Translations under genes and position numbers: made by a program
Notes under the pieces: generated by a model
What the model was told of the DNA's origin: nothing
The model's input: the letters and a program-made list of their open reading frames with translations, nothing else
Databases searched by the model: none
In this document: one piece after another, positions 8,163 to 17,457 of the stretch
How the letters are laid out: each line of letters begins with the position of its first letter
Numbering within the stretch: the stretch's first letter is position 1
Assembly (NCBI RefSeq): GCF_900115065.1
Contig: NZ_FOVE01000003.1
Span: forward strand, 62,001-126,000
Reading direction: 5' to 3'
DNA: 64,000 nt
Source of the DNA: Formivibrio citricus
GTDB taxonomy: Bacteria > Pseudomonadota > Gammaproteobacteria > Burkholderiales > Chitinibacteraceae

Positions 8163-9284
8163 ATGAAAGCATTCCGTCTTGTTCCCATCGTGCTGGCCCT
8201 CGTGCTCGCCGGCTGTTCCTCCGACGACCTGCTGTTGCAACGCCGCGTGGATTACCGTTCCGGAAGCGACAACCTTTCCAAGAATCCGCTGGAAGTCCCA
8301 CCCGACCTCTCCGCGCCGGCCAGCAAGAGCACGTTGAGCTTGCCGCCCCGCGCCACGCTGGTCGCTGCTGCCAGCGCCACGGCCTCCCAGGTTTTGCCAG
8401 GCAGCACCAAGGCCAAAGTGGTCACGGCGGGCGGACAACGCTGGCTGGTCGTGCGCGGCAAGCCGGAGAAACTCTGGAACGAGATCCGTGAGTTCTGGAT
8501 CGCCAACGGCTTCCTCATCACCGTGGACAACCCCGCCGTGGGCATCATGGAAACGGACTGGCTGGAAAACCGCGCCAAACTGCCGCAGGATGCGCTGACC
8601 CGCCTGCTCAACAAGGTTTCCAGCCGTTTTGCCTCGACCGGCGAACTCGACAAATATCATGTCCGCATCGAGCGCGGCACGGAACTGGAAACCACCGAGA
8701 TCTATGTCACGCACCGCGGCATGATTGAAGCCTACCGTGACGATGGCTCGACCCAGTTGCGCAACACGACAGCTCATGTCGATACCATCTGGAAACCGCG
8801 TCCCTCCGATCCCGTTCTGGAAGCCGACATGCTCGCACTGATGTTGCAGCACTTCGGCATGGACGAGCAGACGGCGCGCGCCACGGTCAAAACGCCAGCA
8901 GAACAACTGACCCGCGCCGAACTTTCCGCAGACGGCAAGTCGCTCAGCGTGTTCGATTCGTACGACCGCGCATGGCGGCGTGTTGGTCTTGCAATCGAGC
9001 GCTCCGGCTTTGTCATCAACGATCGCGACCGCACCAAGGGCGTCTATTACGTCCGCCGCGCCGATACCGACATCGCCAAGGAAGAAACCACCAACTATCT
9101 GGGCAAGCTGGCCTTCTGGCGCAAGAACGATGCCGACAAGAAATTGGCAGCCGAAAAACTCGAATACCAGTTGCAGATCAAACAGGAAGTCAACCGCTCT
9201 GTGCTCACGCTCAAGGCCAAGAATACCTCCGATCCGGCGCTGGAAAAGCAACTCATGGATGCGCTGCTCAAGCAGCTCAAGTAA
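8163..9284 (+). CDS. bamC: Outer membrane assembly lipoprotein BamC
   Basis: BamC is a lipoprotein subunit of the BAM complex, which inserts beta-barrel proteins into the outer membrane. The signal peptide ends in lipobox LAGC with the lipidated Cys18. An unstructured segment (SKNPLEVPPDLSAP), typical of the BamD-binding N-terminus, follows. Two helix-grip domains come next (about 85-200 and 245-345). At 373 residues it is of normal length. It lies 70 bp downstream of dapA and is followed by an intrinsic terminator, so dapA-bamC is probably one transcript. Confidence 0.93.
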   Translation: MKAFRLVPIVLALVLAGCSSDDLLLQRRVDYRSGSDNLSKNPLEVPPDLSAPASKSTLSLPPRATLVAAASATASQVLPGSTKAKVVTAGGQRWLVVRGKPEKLWNEIREFWIANGFLITVDNPAVGIMETDWLENRAKLPQDALTRLLNKVSSRFASTGELDKYHVRIERGTELETTEIYVTHRGMIEAYRDDGSTQLRNTTAHVDTIWKPRPSDPVLEADMLALMLQHFGMDEQTARATVKTPAEQLTRAELSADGKSLSVFDSYDRAWRRVGLAIERSGFVINDRDRTKGVYYVRRADTDIAKEETTNYLGKLAFWRKNDADKKLAAEKLEYQLQIKQEVNRSVLTLKAKNTSDPALEKQLMDALLKQLK

Positions 9285-9303
9285 GCAATCCTGTATCAGG
9301 ACC

Positions 9304-9333
9304 AAAACGGCGATCATGGATCGCCGTTTTTTG
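9304..9333 (+). terminator. Intrinsic terminator after bamC
   Basis: A perfect 12-bp stem AAAACGGCGATC / GATCGCCGTTTT with a 3-nt loop is followed by more T residues, just downstream of the bamC stop. Confidence 0.9.
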
Positions 9334-9431
9334 TTGTTTGGCCCCGGTTTACTCCGTTAACTTCCCTCTCTTTTTCGAATCCATTTTCCATAATTGAAGA
9401 ACAGTGTTCCAAGCCAGCAGAGGACAAGACA

Positions 9432-12227
9432 TTGGCCCAGACCCAACTCCCCCTCCCGCCCTACCGCCTTCCGGTTGATGCCATACAGGAATCGGCACAA
9501 AGCAACCTTGCATCGGGACTGAGTACGACCGAAGCCAACCACCGCCTGCAGATTGACGGCCCGAACGAACTGCCCGCAGCGCCCCCCGTTCCCGGATGGA
9601 TTAAATTTCTGCGCCAGTTCACCGATCCGCTTACCGTCTTGCTGTTATGCGCAATGGGCATTTCGCTGCTGGCCTGGTTTATCGAGGGCGAAAGCGGCCT
9701 GCCCTACGAAACCATCACCATCCTGATCATCGTACTGCTCAATGCCACGCTGGGGTTCATGCAGGAGCGCCGTGCCGAAGAAGCCGTCGCGGCACTGCAG
9801 GCCATGTCGGCCCCCACGGCGAGCGTGCTGCGCGACGGCGAACAGCAAGCCATCGCTGCGCGTGAAGTGGTCACGGGTGACATCCTGCTGATCGAGGAAG
9901 GCGACACGTTGCCAGCCGATGCTCGCGTCATCGAATCCATCTCGCTGCGCGTGGCAGAAGCTGCGCTCACTGGCGAAAGCGCTCCGGTCAGCAAGGATCC
10001 GCAGCCGATACAGGAAGAAGCCGGCATCGGCGATCAGGAAAACATGGTTTTCAGCGGCACGGCGGTCACGTCCGGCAGGGGACGCGCCCTGGTCGTGGCC
10101 ACGGGTGCGGACACCGAAATCGGCCGCATTGCCGGATCGCTGCACGCCACGCAAGATGAACCGACGCCGTTGCAAAAGGAGCTCGCCAAGGTTGGGCATT
10201 TCCTAGGACGGTCCGTCATCGCAATTGCACTGGTGATGGGGCTGACGCTGCTCTGGATTTACCGCGCCGAGCTTTCCCTGGGCCACTTCGTCGCGATCCT
10301 GATGTTCTCGGTTTCGCTCGCCGTCGCCGCCGTTCCGGAAGGCTTGACCGCGATCAACACCATCATTCTTTCGCTCGGCATGGCGCGCATGGCCAAGCGC
10401 AACGTGATCGTGCGCAAGCTCAACTCGGTCGAAACACTCGGCTCGACCACCGTGATCTGCTCGGACAAGACCGGCACGCTCACCCGCAACGAAATGACCG
10501 TGCGCTCGGTCATCGTCGCAGGCGAACGGGTCGACTTCAGCGGCATCGGCTACGAACCGTCCGGCACCTTGCACCAGCAAGGCCAGCCCTTGAGCGACCC
10601 GGTCAGGGATGCGGTCGAGCGTGCGCTGCACACCGCGGAGCTCGCCAACAATGCAAAACTGATCGAACAGGACGGACGCTGGAGCATCCAGGGCGATCCA
10701 ACTGAAGCCGCGCTGATCGTCGCCGCGCGCAAGGCCGGCATCACTCGGGCGCAACTCGATGCACGCTACACCCGGATCGGTGAAGTACCCTTCTCGTCCG
10801 AGCGCAAGATGATGAGCACCGCGCAACTGGATATTTATCACGCCGGCCACATCCGCATGACGAGCAAGGGCGCGCCCGACATCCTGCTGTCGCGCTGCAC
10901 GCACGAATGGATCGACGGCGAAGACCGCCCGCTTACGCCAGAACGGCGCACCGCGATCCTGACCAGCATCGAAGATCTGGCGCAGGAGGCATTGCGCACG
11001 CTCGGCGTGGCCTACCGCCTGCTGCATCGCGATGCACTGACCGGGAACCTGTGCGAAGAGCACGAAAACGAGATGGTTTTTCTCGGCGTCATCGGCATGA
11101 TCGATCCGCCGCGCCCGGAAGCCGCCGCCGCCGTTGCGGAAGCCCGAGCCGCCGGCATCCGCCCGATCATGATCACCGGCGACCACCAGATCACCGCCGC
11201 CGCCATCGCTATCGAGCTGGGAATCGTAGAAAAAGGCGCGCATGCTGTCACCGGTGCCGAACTGCAGCGCATGAATGACAAACAACTGCGGCAAACGGTC
11301 AAAACGTGTTCGGTCTTTGCCCGCGTGGCCCCCGAACACAAGCTGCGCATCGTCACCGCACTGCAGGCCGAAGGCGCCATTGCCGCGATGACCGGCGACG
11401 GTGTGAACGATGCGCCAGCACTGAAGAAATCCGACATCGGCGTCGCGATGGGCATCACGGGCACCGACGTTTCCAAGGGCGCGGCCGACATGGTCCTGAC
11501 CGACGACAACTTTGCCTCGATTGTCGCCGCGGTCGAGGAAGGGCGCACCATATTTGCCAACATCCAGAAATTCCTGCGCTTTTTGCTCTCCTCGAACATC
11601 GGCGAAGTATTCTTCATGTTCTTCGGCGTACTGCTGGCCGGCGTGATCGGGCTCAAGCCGGAAAGCGGGCTGGGAATCACCGTGCCGCTGCTGGCGGTAC
11701 AGATCCTCTGGGTCAACCTGCTGACCGACTCCGGGCCGGCATTGGCACTGGGCGTCGACCCCGTCGATCACGATGTCATGCGGCAAACTCCGCGCGACCC
11801 GAGAACCAACATCATCACCCCGGCCATGTGGCTGGACATCATGCTGGTGGGGATCATCATGGCCATCGGCACGCTAGCCGTGACCGACTGGGTTCTGCCC
11901 GGCGGGCTGATTCCGGGCGGCACCGGCAACATGGCCCGCGCCCAGACCATGGCATTCAACACGCTCGTGTTCTACCAGCTTTTCAACGCCTTCAACGCCC
12001 GCTCGGAAACACGCAGCGCCTTCCACGGCGTGTTGCGCAACGGCTGGCTATGGATAGCCATCGCCATCGCCATCCTGCTGCAGATCGCCGTGATCCATCT
12101 GCCGTTCCTGCAGACAGCCTTCAAGACCGAAGCCCTGACGGCGCAGGAATGGGTGATCAGCATCGTTACGGCAAGCAGCGTGTTGTGGCTGATGGAGCTG
12201 AAGAAGCTGTACTTGCGGCGGCAGTAA
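9432..12227 (+). CDS. Ca2+-type P-type ATPase (cation-transporting)
   Basis: This is a type II P-type ATPase that pumps cations, probably Ca2+, across the inner membrane. It has 931 residues and starts at TTG 9432, preceded by GAGGA. Visible motifs are TGES (about 180), the M4 motif VPEGL, the phosphorylation loop DKTGTLT with Asp at about 345, MITGDH, TGDGVNDAP and the M6 segment NLLTDSGPALALGVDP. The VPEGL and N..TD residues resemble SERCA/PacL-type calcium pumps rather than Na/K or H pumps. An N-terminal cation-ATPase domain and a C-terminal cation-ATPase bundle are present. The gene is monocistronic and convergent with the FNT gene. Ion specificity is an inference. Confidence 0.92.
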   Translation: MAQTQLPLPPYRLPVDAIQESAQSNLASGLSTTEANHRLQIDGPNELPAAPPVPGWIKFLRQFTDPLTVLLLCAMGISLLAWFIEGESGLPYETITILIIVLLNATLGFMQERRAEEAVAALQAMSAPTASVLRDGEQQAIAAREVVTGDILLIEEGDTLPADARVIESISLRVAEAALTGESAPVSKDPQPIQEEAGIGDQENMVFSGTAVTSGRGRALVVATGADTEIGRIAGSLHATQDEPTPLQKELAKVGHFLGRSVIAIALVMGLTLLWIYRAELSLGHFVAILMFSVSLAVAAVPEGLTAINTIILSLGMARMAKRNVIVRKLNSVETLGSTTVICSDKTGTLTRNEMTVRSVIVAGERVDFSGIGYEPSGTLHQQGQPLSDPVRDAVERALHTAELANNAKLIEQDGRWSIQGDPTEAALIVAARKAGITRAQLDARYTRIGEVPFSSERKMMSTAQLDIYHAGHIRMTSKGAPDILLSRCTHEWIDGEDRPLTPERRTAILTSIEDLAQEALRTLGVAYRLLHRDALTGNLCEEHENEMVFLGVIGMIDPPRPEAAAAVAEARAAGIRPIMITGDHQITAAAIAIELGIVEKGAHAVTGAELQRMNDKQLRQTVKTCSVFARVAPEHKLRIVTALQAEGAIAAMTGDGVNDAPALKKSDIGVAMGITGTDVSKGAADMVLTDDNFASIVAAVEEGRTIFANIQKFLRFLLSSNIGEVFFMFFGVLLAGVIGLKPESGLGITVPLLAVQILWVNLLTDSGPALALGVDPVDHDVMRQTPRDPRTNIITPAMWLDIMLVGIIMAIGTLAVTDWVLPGGLIPGGTGNMARAQTMAFNTLVFYQLFNAFNARSETRSAFHGVLRNGWLWIAIAIAILLQIAVIHLPFLQTAFKTEALTAQEWVISIVTASSVLWLMELKKLYLRRQ

Positions 12228-12259
12228 AAACAGAAAGGGGCGCAACATGCGCCCCTTTC
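12226..12259 (-). terminator. Intrinsic terminator between the P-type ATPase and FNT genes
   Basis: An 11-bp stem GAAAGGGGCGC / GCGCCCCTTTC has its U-tract on the minus strand (plus-strand AAAAAC at 12226-12231). It therefore best terminates the FNT gene but may act both ways between the convergent genes. Confidence 0.85.
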
Positions 12260-12274
12260 CTGTCCCGCGAAAAA

Positions 12275-13042
12275 TCAGGCGTTTTCTTCCCGGTTGATGT
12301 AGCTGAACGGCAATCCCACGAACAATGCGCCGCCAACGATGTTGCCCAGCGTGCTGAATGCCAGGTTGTAGAGTGCTTCTTCCAGCCTGATCTGGCCGTT
12401 ACCCAGAAGGGACATGGAGAATGTACCCATGTTGGCAATCGAGTGCTCGAAGCCCAGGTAAAGGAAGATGAACACGACCAGGATCATGATGGCGATCTTG
12501 GCGATGTCTTCCTTGCAGCGCAGCGCCAGGCGCACGGCAAGGCAAACGATCCAGTTGGCCAGCACACCCTTGTAGAAGATGACCGATGCGGTCTGGTGAA
12601 CCTTGTGGGCTGCACCGCTATACAGCGCATGATCCAGCGGCAAATCACCCAGGGCATGGGCACCGTACAGCAGCAAAGCCACCAACCCAGCGCCGGCAAG
12701 ATTGCCAACATAGCAGGCGATCCACAGCAGGACCGTCGAACCCCAACTGGTCCGCCCTTCTGCGGAAGACACCGCCAGATACATGTTGTTGCTGGTAAAG
12801 AGTTCGGCATTGGTGAAGACGATCACCGACAAACCCACGCCGAAAAAGGCCGAGGCGATTACTTTTCCGAAGGGCGAAGCGTGCAGGTTGTGCAACAGCG
12901 CCCAGAATACGAACACCACGATTGAGAGGTACATCCCCGCCAGGATCGAGCGCAGCAGATAGCGGCCGGGATCATGTTGCAGCAGGGACAACTTGCGCAC
13001 GCCGCTGTCAGCAGCCTTTTCAACCAGCGGACGATCAATCAT
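12275..13042 (-). CDS. Formate/nitrite transporter (FNT) family channel
   Basis: This is a pentameric FNT-family channel for small monovalent anions such as formate or nitrite. The 255-residue protein has six hydrophobic segments. The FNT-type loop LFTSNNMYLAVSSAEG contains the conserved TSNN-like element, and FEHSIANM matches the second FNT signature. The start at 13042 is chosen because GGGAGGG precedes it; the frame extends ten residues upstream. No formate lyase or nitrite reductase gene is adjacent, so the substrate cannot be set between FocA-like and NirC-like. Confidence 0.9.
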   Translation of the reverse strand: MIDRPLVEKAADSGVRKLSLLQHDPGRYLLRSILAGMYLSIVVFVFWALLHNLHASPFGKVIASAFFGVGLSVIVFTNAELFTSNNMYLAVSSAEGRTSWGSTVLLWIACYVGNLAGAGLVALLLYGAHALGDLPLDHALYSGAAHKVHQTASVIFYKGVLANWIVCLAVRLALRCKEDIAKIAIMILVVFIFLYLGFEHSIANMGTFSMSLLGNGQIRLEEALYNLAFSTLGNIVGGALFVGLPFSYINREENA

Positions 13043-13171
13043 GGGCTTACCCTCCCGAAAAGAAGGCCGCATTAAATCACGGGCATATTTTTGCTGCTAT
13101 GCAACAAATACACACCTTCCCGATTAACGAGACCTGTCACCACCCCGACACAAAACCCGACAAGCTGGAAT

Positions 13172-13657
13172 CTACTGAAATAGAATCCTGATGCCGAGTA
13201 TGGCATACAGCGCGGCCACGACGTCATCCAGCATTACCCCAATACCGCCCGGCACGCGCGCATCGAGCCAGCCGATCGGCCAGGGTTTGACGATATCGAA
13301 CAGGCGAAACAGCGCGAAAGCCGCCCCCCAGCCAGCAAGCGTCGCCGGGGTGAAGGCCAGCACCAGCCACATTGCCACGATTTCATCGACCACTACGCCG
13401 CCGAAGTCGGGCACGCCCAGATCGGAGCAGGTCTTGCCGGAAGCCCACGCGCCCAAAAAAAACAGCGGCAGGCACAGCAGTGCTATCCATAGCGGCGGCA
13501 GGGCAAAGTTCAGCAACGCATAGAGCGGCAGCGCAGCAAGCGTTCCCCAAGTGCCGGGTGCCTTGGGAGCAAGTCCACTGCCGAATCCCAGCGCAATGAA
13601 ATGCGCCGGATGCGACACAAGAAAAGCCACATCGGGCTTGGATACAGGTCCGTTCAT
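13172..13657 (-). CDS. pgpA: Phosphatidylglycerophosphatase A
   Basis: PgpA dephosphorylates phosphatidylglycerol phosphate in the inner membrane to give phosphatidylglycerol. The 161-residue protein has the family motifs GFGSGLAPKAPGTWGT, PDFGGVVVDEIVAMW (acidic active-site segment) and KPWPIGWLDARVPGGIGVMLDD. Several hydrophobic helices are present. The start at ATG 13657 is nearest to the conserved N-terminus. It lies just downstream of thiL on the same strand, the common nusB-thiL-pgpA order. Confidence 0.94.
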   Translation of the reverse strand: MNGPVSKPDVAFLVSHPAHFIALGFGSGLAPKAPGTWGTLAALPLYALLNFALPPLWIALLCLPLFFLGAWASGKTCSDLGVPDFGGVVVDEIVAMWLVLAFTPATLAGWGAAFALFRLFDIVKPWPIGWLDARVPGGIGVMLDDVVAALYAILGIRILFQ

Positions 13658-13664
13658 GGAAAAC

Positions 13665-14615
13665 TCAAGAAAAATGATCGAAACCGGCGCGCGCCAATTC
13701 AAGGCGCAAGCCGTCTTCGCGGCATACCCGTACACCATCGCCCTCGGTCAGGCTGCCGATGCGCGCCAGCGCCATGCCGAGATCAAGCCCAAGCGCTTCG
13801 ATCCTGGATCGCGATGCGGCAGGCGCCGTGAAGCACAGTTCGTAGTCGTCGCCGCCCGCCAGGATGGCTTCTTCAAGCAGGGTTTCCGGCAAGCAATCCA
13901 GTTCGCGGGGATAAGGCACTTCAGGCAGCATGATTTCCGCGCCACAGCCGGAGCGCTCGCAAATATGCCCCAGATCGGCCACCAGCCCATCGGAAATATC
14001 CAGCGCCGCACTCGCGAGGCCACGCAGGCGCACTCCCAGTTGAACGCGCGGCACGGGCAGATCGAGACGAATCTCGCATTGCCCGCGCAGCTTGGGCGGC
14101 AATTCAACCCGCCCCAGGCGGTGCATGACCGCCGCCGCCGCCGCGCCCAGCGGGCCGGAAACCCAGACATCGTCGCCCGGTTTGCCGCCGCTTCTGAGCA
14201 AGGCTTGACCGGCCGGCACCTCGCCGGCGATCTGGATCGAAATCGCCAGCGGACCGCGCGTGGTATCGCCACCGACCAGCACCACGCCGTATTCGTCGGC
14301 CATCTCGCGCAAGCCGAGGCTGAAACTGCCAAGCCAGTCCACGTCGATTTCCGGCAGCGCCAGCGACAGCGTGAACCACTTGGGCTCGGCGCCCATAGCC
14401 GCCATGTCGGACAGGTTGACTGCCAGCGCCTTGCGCGCGAGGCAACCCGGATCGGCATCGGCGAAGAAATGCCGCCCCTCGATCATCATGTCGACCGACA
14501 CCGCGAGTTCGCGGTCCGCGGTCAACGGCACCAACGCCGCATCGTCGCCCACCCCGAGCCAGCCCGCCGGAGCGGGCCAGTCGAAATAGCGCGCGATCAG
14601 GCCGAATTCGTTCAC
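13665..14615 (-). CDS. thiL: Thiamine-monophosphate kinase
   Basis: ThiL phosphorylates thiamine monophosphate to thiamine diphosphate. The 316-residue protein begins MNEFGLIARYF and has GVGDDAALV, the Mg-binding acidic motif typical of ThiL/PurM ATP-binding folds. It also shows VGGDTTRGPLAI, DISDGLVADLGHI and AGGDDYELCFTAP. Its start overlaps the nusB stop by 4 bp. The pgpA start follows a few bases after its stop, which suggests a tightly coupled operon. Confidence 0.96.
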   Translation of the reverse strand: MNEFGLIARYFDWPAPAGWLGVGDDAALVPLTADRELAVSVDMMIEGRHFFADADPGCLARKALAVNLSDMAAMGAEPKWFTLSLALPEIDVDWLGSFSLGLREMADEYGVVLVGGDTTRGPLAISIQIAGEVPAGQALLRSGGKPGDDVWVSGPLGAAAAAVMHRLGRVELPPKLRGQCEIRLDLPVPRVQLGVRLRGLASAALDISDGLVADLGHICERSGCGAEIMLPEVPYPRELDCLPETLLEEAILAGGDDYELCFTAPAASRSRIEALGLDLGMALARIGSLTEGDGVRVCREDGLRLELARAGFDHFS

Positions 14616-15091
14616 TGACGCTTGTTCCGCGCGGCCTCGACTTCGGCATGACGCGCAATCGCCGCCAGCTTGTCGAGCACGCCGTTCACGAACTTGTGAC
14701 CGTCGGTGCCACCGAAAGTCTTGGCGAGTTCGATGGCCTCGTTGACGATCACCGGATACGGCGTTTGCGGCATGTGCAGGATTTCGAACGCGGCAGCGAA
14801 CAGAATCGCCTTTTCCACCGGGCTGACTTCAGCGAAATCGCGGTCGACGTGCGGCTTGAGCGCCTCGCTCAAACCAGCCGATTCCTTGACGGCACCGAAC
14901 AGGATGGCGCGGAACAGGTCACTGTCGGCCCGCACGAACGAAGTCGAGCTATCCCGCAGGAAACGTTCGATGCTGCCGACGGTATCCTGGGCCAGCAGCC
15001 ATTGATAGAGGCCCTGCACGGCAAATTCGCGGGCACGGCGGCGCGCCGATTTGACCGGAGCCTTGGGTTTGTTTTGCTGTTGTTCGGCCAT
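14612..15091 (-). CDS. nusB: Transcription antitermination protein NusB
   Basis: NusB binds boxA RNA with NusE (S10) and supports rRNA antitermination. The 159-residue protein has a basic N-terminal extension, then RRRAREFAVQGLYQWLLAQ. The C-terminal helices contain VSPVEKAILFAAAFEIL and PVIVNEAIELAKTFGGTDGHKFVNGVLDKLA, all diagnostic. It sits between ribH and thiL in the conserved ribH-nusB-thiL order, with 1 bp separating it from ribH. Confidence 0.96.
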   Translation of the reverse strand: MAEQQQNKPKAPVKSARRRAREFAVQGLYQWLLAQDTVGSIERFLRDSSTSFVRADSDLFRAILFGAVKESAGLSEALKPHVDRDFAEVSPVEKAILFAAAFEILHMPQTPYPVIVNEAIELAKTFGGTDGHKFVNGVLDKLAAIARHAEVEAARNKRQ

Positions 15092-15092
15092 G

Positions 15093-15551
15093 TTAGCGGA
15101 TCACCTTGAGAAGATTGGCCGTTTCCACGGCAACGCGGGCGGCATCGCGCCCCTTTTCGGTCATGCGGACTTCGGCTTGCTCGTCGGTCTCGGTCGTCAG
15201 GATGGCATTGGCCACCGGAATACCGTGATCCAGCGCGATCCGCGTCACGCCAGCGCCGGATTCGTTGGAAACCAGTTCGAAATGATAGGTTTCGCCGCGA
15301 ATCACCGCGCCCAATGCGATCAGGGCATCGAAGCGCTTGGTATGCGCGAGCTTCTGCAACACCAGCGGAATCTCCAGCGCACCGGCCACCGTGCCGAGCC
15401 AGACATCCTGTTCTGCCACGCCCAGCGCCTTGAGTTCGGCCAGGCAGGCGTCGCGCAAGCCCTCGCAAACCGGCGTATTGAAGCGGCTCATCACCACGCC
15501 GATCTTCAGGCCCGCCCCGTTCAGATTCGGGGCAATCGCATTGATTGTCAT
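15093..15551 (-). CDS. ribH: 6,7-dimethyl-8-ribityllumazine synthase
   Basis: RibH condenses ribitylaminouracil with dihydroxybutanone phosphate, the penultimate riboflavin step. The ATG at 15551 is preferred because GAAGGA precedes it at normal distance, giving 152 residues. Conserved segments are [27 protein letters not shown]-like [35 protein letters not shown] and [21 protein letters not shown]. The genes upstream (ribBX, ribE, ribD) and downstream (nusB) on the same strand match the usual order. Confidence 0.96.
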   Translation of the reverse strand: MTINAIAPNLNGAGLKIGVVMSRFNTPVCEGLRDACLAELKALGVAEQDVWLGTVAGALEIPLVLQKLAHTKRFDALIALGAVIRGETYHFELVSNESGAGVTRIALDHGIPVANAILTTETDEQAEVRMTEKGRDAARVAVETANLLKVIR

Positions 15552-15633
15552 GTTGTTTCCTTCAGTCAAAGATCATTGAATAGGACGGGTTCAGCCCGTC
15601 AAGCTTGCAAAAATTCCTGGCGAAAACGCAGCG

Positions 15634-16728
15634 TTACGGCGCCAGAAAACCCGTAATTTCCAGCCCGAAGCCGGTCATGCTCGGGATTTTGTTTTCGCGC
15701 GACATCAGGCGCATGCGCCCGACGCCCAGTTCCTTGAGCATCTGCGCGCCGATACCGTAGGTGCGCAAATCCCACTTGTGCGGGGTTTGCAGCCCCAGTT
15801 CCGGCAAGGCGCGTGCGCAGATGTCGTTGCCACACTCGTCGCGGTGCAAGAGGATCACTGCGCCCTTCCCTGCCTCGCGGATTTTCTCCAGCGTCTGCGA
15901 TACGCTCCAGGTATGCCAGGATGCGCTCAGATCGAGCCAGTCCATGACCGAAAGCGGCTCGTGCACACGCACCAGCGTTTCCTCCGCGCCAACGATGTCG
16001 CCCAGCGTCAGCGCCAGATGGCAGCCTTGAGTCATCTTGTCGCGGAATACATGCAGGTCGAACTCGCCAGCGAAAGTCTGCACCTTGCGGCTGCCGACGC
16101 ATTCCACCAGCGTTTCGGTACTGCTGCGGTAGTGGATCAGGTCGGCAATCGTGCCGATCTTGAGCCCGTGTTCGGCGGCAAACACCAGGAGCTCCGGCAG
16201 GCGCGCCATCGTGCCGTCATCGTTCATGATCTCGCAGATCACGGATGCAGGCGTAAGGCCGGCGAGCTGCGCCAGATCGCAGCCTGCTTCGGTATGCCCG
16301 GCGCGCACCAGTACGCCGCCCGGCTGCGCCATCAGCGGGAAGATATGCCCCGGCTGCACCAGATCGGCCGGCTTGGCATGATAGGCCACGGCCTTCTTGA
16401 CGGTGAGTGCGCGGTCCGCTGCGGAGATGCCCGTCGAAACGCCCTCGGCCGCTTCGATCGACATCGTGAAATTGGTGCCGTGCGAAGAGCCGTTGTTCGA
16501 CACCATCAGCGGCAAGTTGAGCTGTTGGCAGCGCTCGCGCGTCAGCGTCAGGCAGATCAGGCCGCGGCCGTATTTGGCCATGAAATTGATCGCTTCCGGC
16601 GTGACGAAATCCGCAGCCAGAACCAGATCGCCTTCGTTTTCGCGGTCTTCCTCGTCGACCAGAATCACCATCTTGCCGGCCCGCAGGTCGGCGACGATTT
16701 CCGAAACCGGTGAAATGGACACGGTCAT
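15634..16728 (-). CDS. ribB: RibBX: DHBP synthase with degenerate GTP cyclohydrolase II-like domain
   Basis: The N-terminal part (about residues 1-205) is 3,4-dihydroxy-2-butanone-4-phosphate synthase, which supplies the four-carbon unit for riboflavin. It shows [33 protein letters not shown] and [16 protein letters not shown]. The C-terminal part aligns in outline with RibA ([36 protein letters not shown]). It lacks the three-cysteine zinc motif (CxDxxxSxRCDC-type) needed for GTP cyclohydrolase II. This fits the known RibBX class, in which only the RibB activity survives. Another ribA must exist elsewhere; none is in this window. Confidence 0.9.
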   Translation of the reverse strand: MTVSISPVSEIVADLRAGKMVILVDEEDRENEGDLVLAADFVTPEAINFMAKYGRGLICLTLTRERCQQLNLPLMVSNNGSSHGTNFTMSIEAAEGVSTGISAADRALTVKKAVAYHAKPADLVQPGHIFPLMAQPGGVLVRAGHTEAGCDLAQLAGLTPASVICEIMNDDGTMARLPELLVFAAEHGLKIGTIADLIHYRSSTETLVECVGSRKVQTFAGEFDLHVFRDKMTQGCHLALTLGDIVGAEETLVRVHEPLSVMDWLDLSASWHTWSVSQTLEKIREAGKGAVILLHRDECGNDICARALPELGLQTPHKWDLRTYGIGAQMLKELGVGRMRLMSRENKIPSMTGFGLEITGFLAP

Positions 16729-16748
16729 AAAAACTCCTTGAAATTGAT

Positions 16749-16843
16749 TTCACCACAGAGCCACAGAGATCGGGAGAAAACCCAAACAAACAACAACGAA
16801 CCAGCTCGCTTGAACTCTGTGCCCTCTGTGTCTCTGTGGTGAA
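16749..16843. repeat. Dispersed-type inverted repeat between ribE and ribBX
   Basis: Twenty-base arms TTCACCACAGAGCCACAGAG (16749-16768) and CTCTGTGTCTCTGTGGTGAA (16824-16843) are complementary with one mismatch, around a 55-base loop. Such TTCACCACAGAG palindromes occur in many unrelated bacterial genomes (recalled, not searched). It fills most of the 117-bp gap in an otherwise tight operon. No FMN riboswitch features were seen here. Confidence 0.8.
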
Positions 16844-16845
16844 TA

Positions 16846-17454
16846 TTAATTTTGTAGATTCAACATGCGTTCGACGTAGCGCGCGATGAGGTCGATTTCC
16901 AGGTTCACCCGATCGCCCACTGCGATCTCGCCAAGGCCGGTCACCGACAGCGTATGCGGAATCAGGTTGATCGAAAACTCGCAGCCATCGGCCACGTCGA
17001 CCACCTGGTTGGTCGTGAGCGATACGCCATTCACCACCACCGAGCCCTTGACCGCCAGATACTTGGCCAGCTCTTTCGGCGCGCGCACCACGAGGTTGCG
17101 GTTCTCGCCCACGGGATCGAAAGCCACCACGGTTCCGACGCCGTCCACGTGCCCGGAAACCAGATGCCCGCCAAGCATGTCGCCCAGCCGCATCGCCTTT
17201 TCCAGGTTCACCTTGCGCCCGGCCTGATCCAGCCCGGCGGTGCAGCGCAGCGATTCATCAGAAACATCGATGCGGTAACGCCCGCCCTCCAGTTTCTCAG
17301 TGATGGTCATGCACGCGCCGTTGTGGGCGATGCTGTCGCCCAATCCCATGTCGGATTGATCCAGCTCCGGCGCCGCAATCGTCAGGCGCACGCCGCCGGG
17401 AAATTTTTCTACGGTTTCGATCAGGCCCACAGCCTGGATGATGCCGGTAAACAT
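16846..17454 (-). CDS. ribE: Riboflavin synthase, alpha chain type
   Basis: This trimeric enzyme dismutates two lumazine molecules to riboflavin. The 202-residue protein is the usual tandem of two lumazine-binding barrels. It starts MFTGIIQAVGLIE, and repeat 1 has GDSIAHNGACMTITE and ALDQAG-like DQAGRKVNLEKAM. Repeat 2 has KGSVVVNGVSLTTNQV and FSINLIPHTLSVTGL. ribD follows upstream on the same strand with 3 bp between them. Confidence 0.97.
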   Translation of the reverse strand: MFTGIIQAVGLIETVEKFPGGVRLTIAAPELDQSDMGLGDSIAHNGACMTITEKLEGGRYRIDVSDESLRCTAGLDQAGRKVNLEKAMRLGDMLGGHLVSGHVDGVGTVVAFDPVGENRNLVVRAPKELAKYLAVKGSVVVNGVSLTTNQVVDVADGCEFSINLIPHTLSVTGLGEIAVGDRVNLEIDLIARYVERMLNLQN

Positions 17455-17457
17455 TGT

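Noticed and set aside
10203-11786. 527-codon open frame opposite the P-type ATPase
   Set aside because: It is a shadow of a certain gene, with Gly/Asp/His-rich low-information translation and no motifs.
11306-12925. 539-codon frame spanning the ATPase 3' end and the FNT gene
   Set aside because: It overlaps two well-supported genes and a terminator; its translation is Arg/His-rich without domains.
16729-16845. Possible FMN riboswitch before ribBX
   Set aside because: The gap is filled by a simple long palindrome and lacks the conserved RFN-element blocks.
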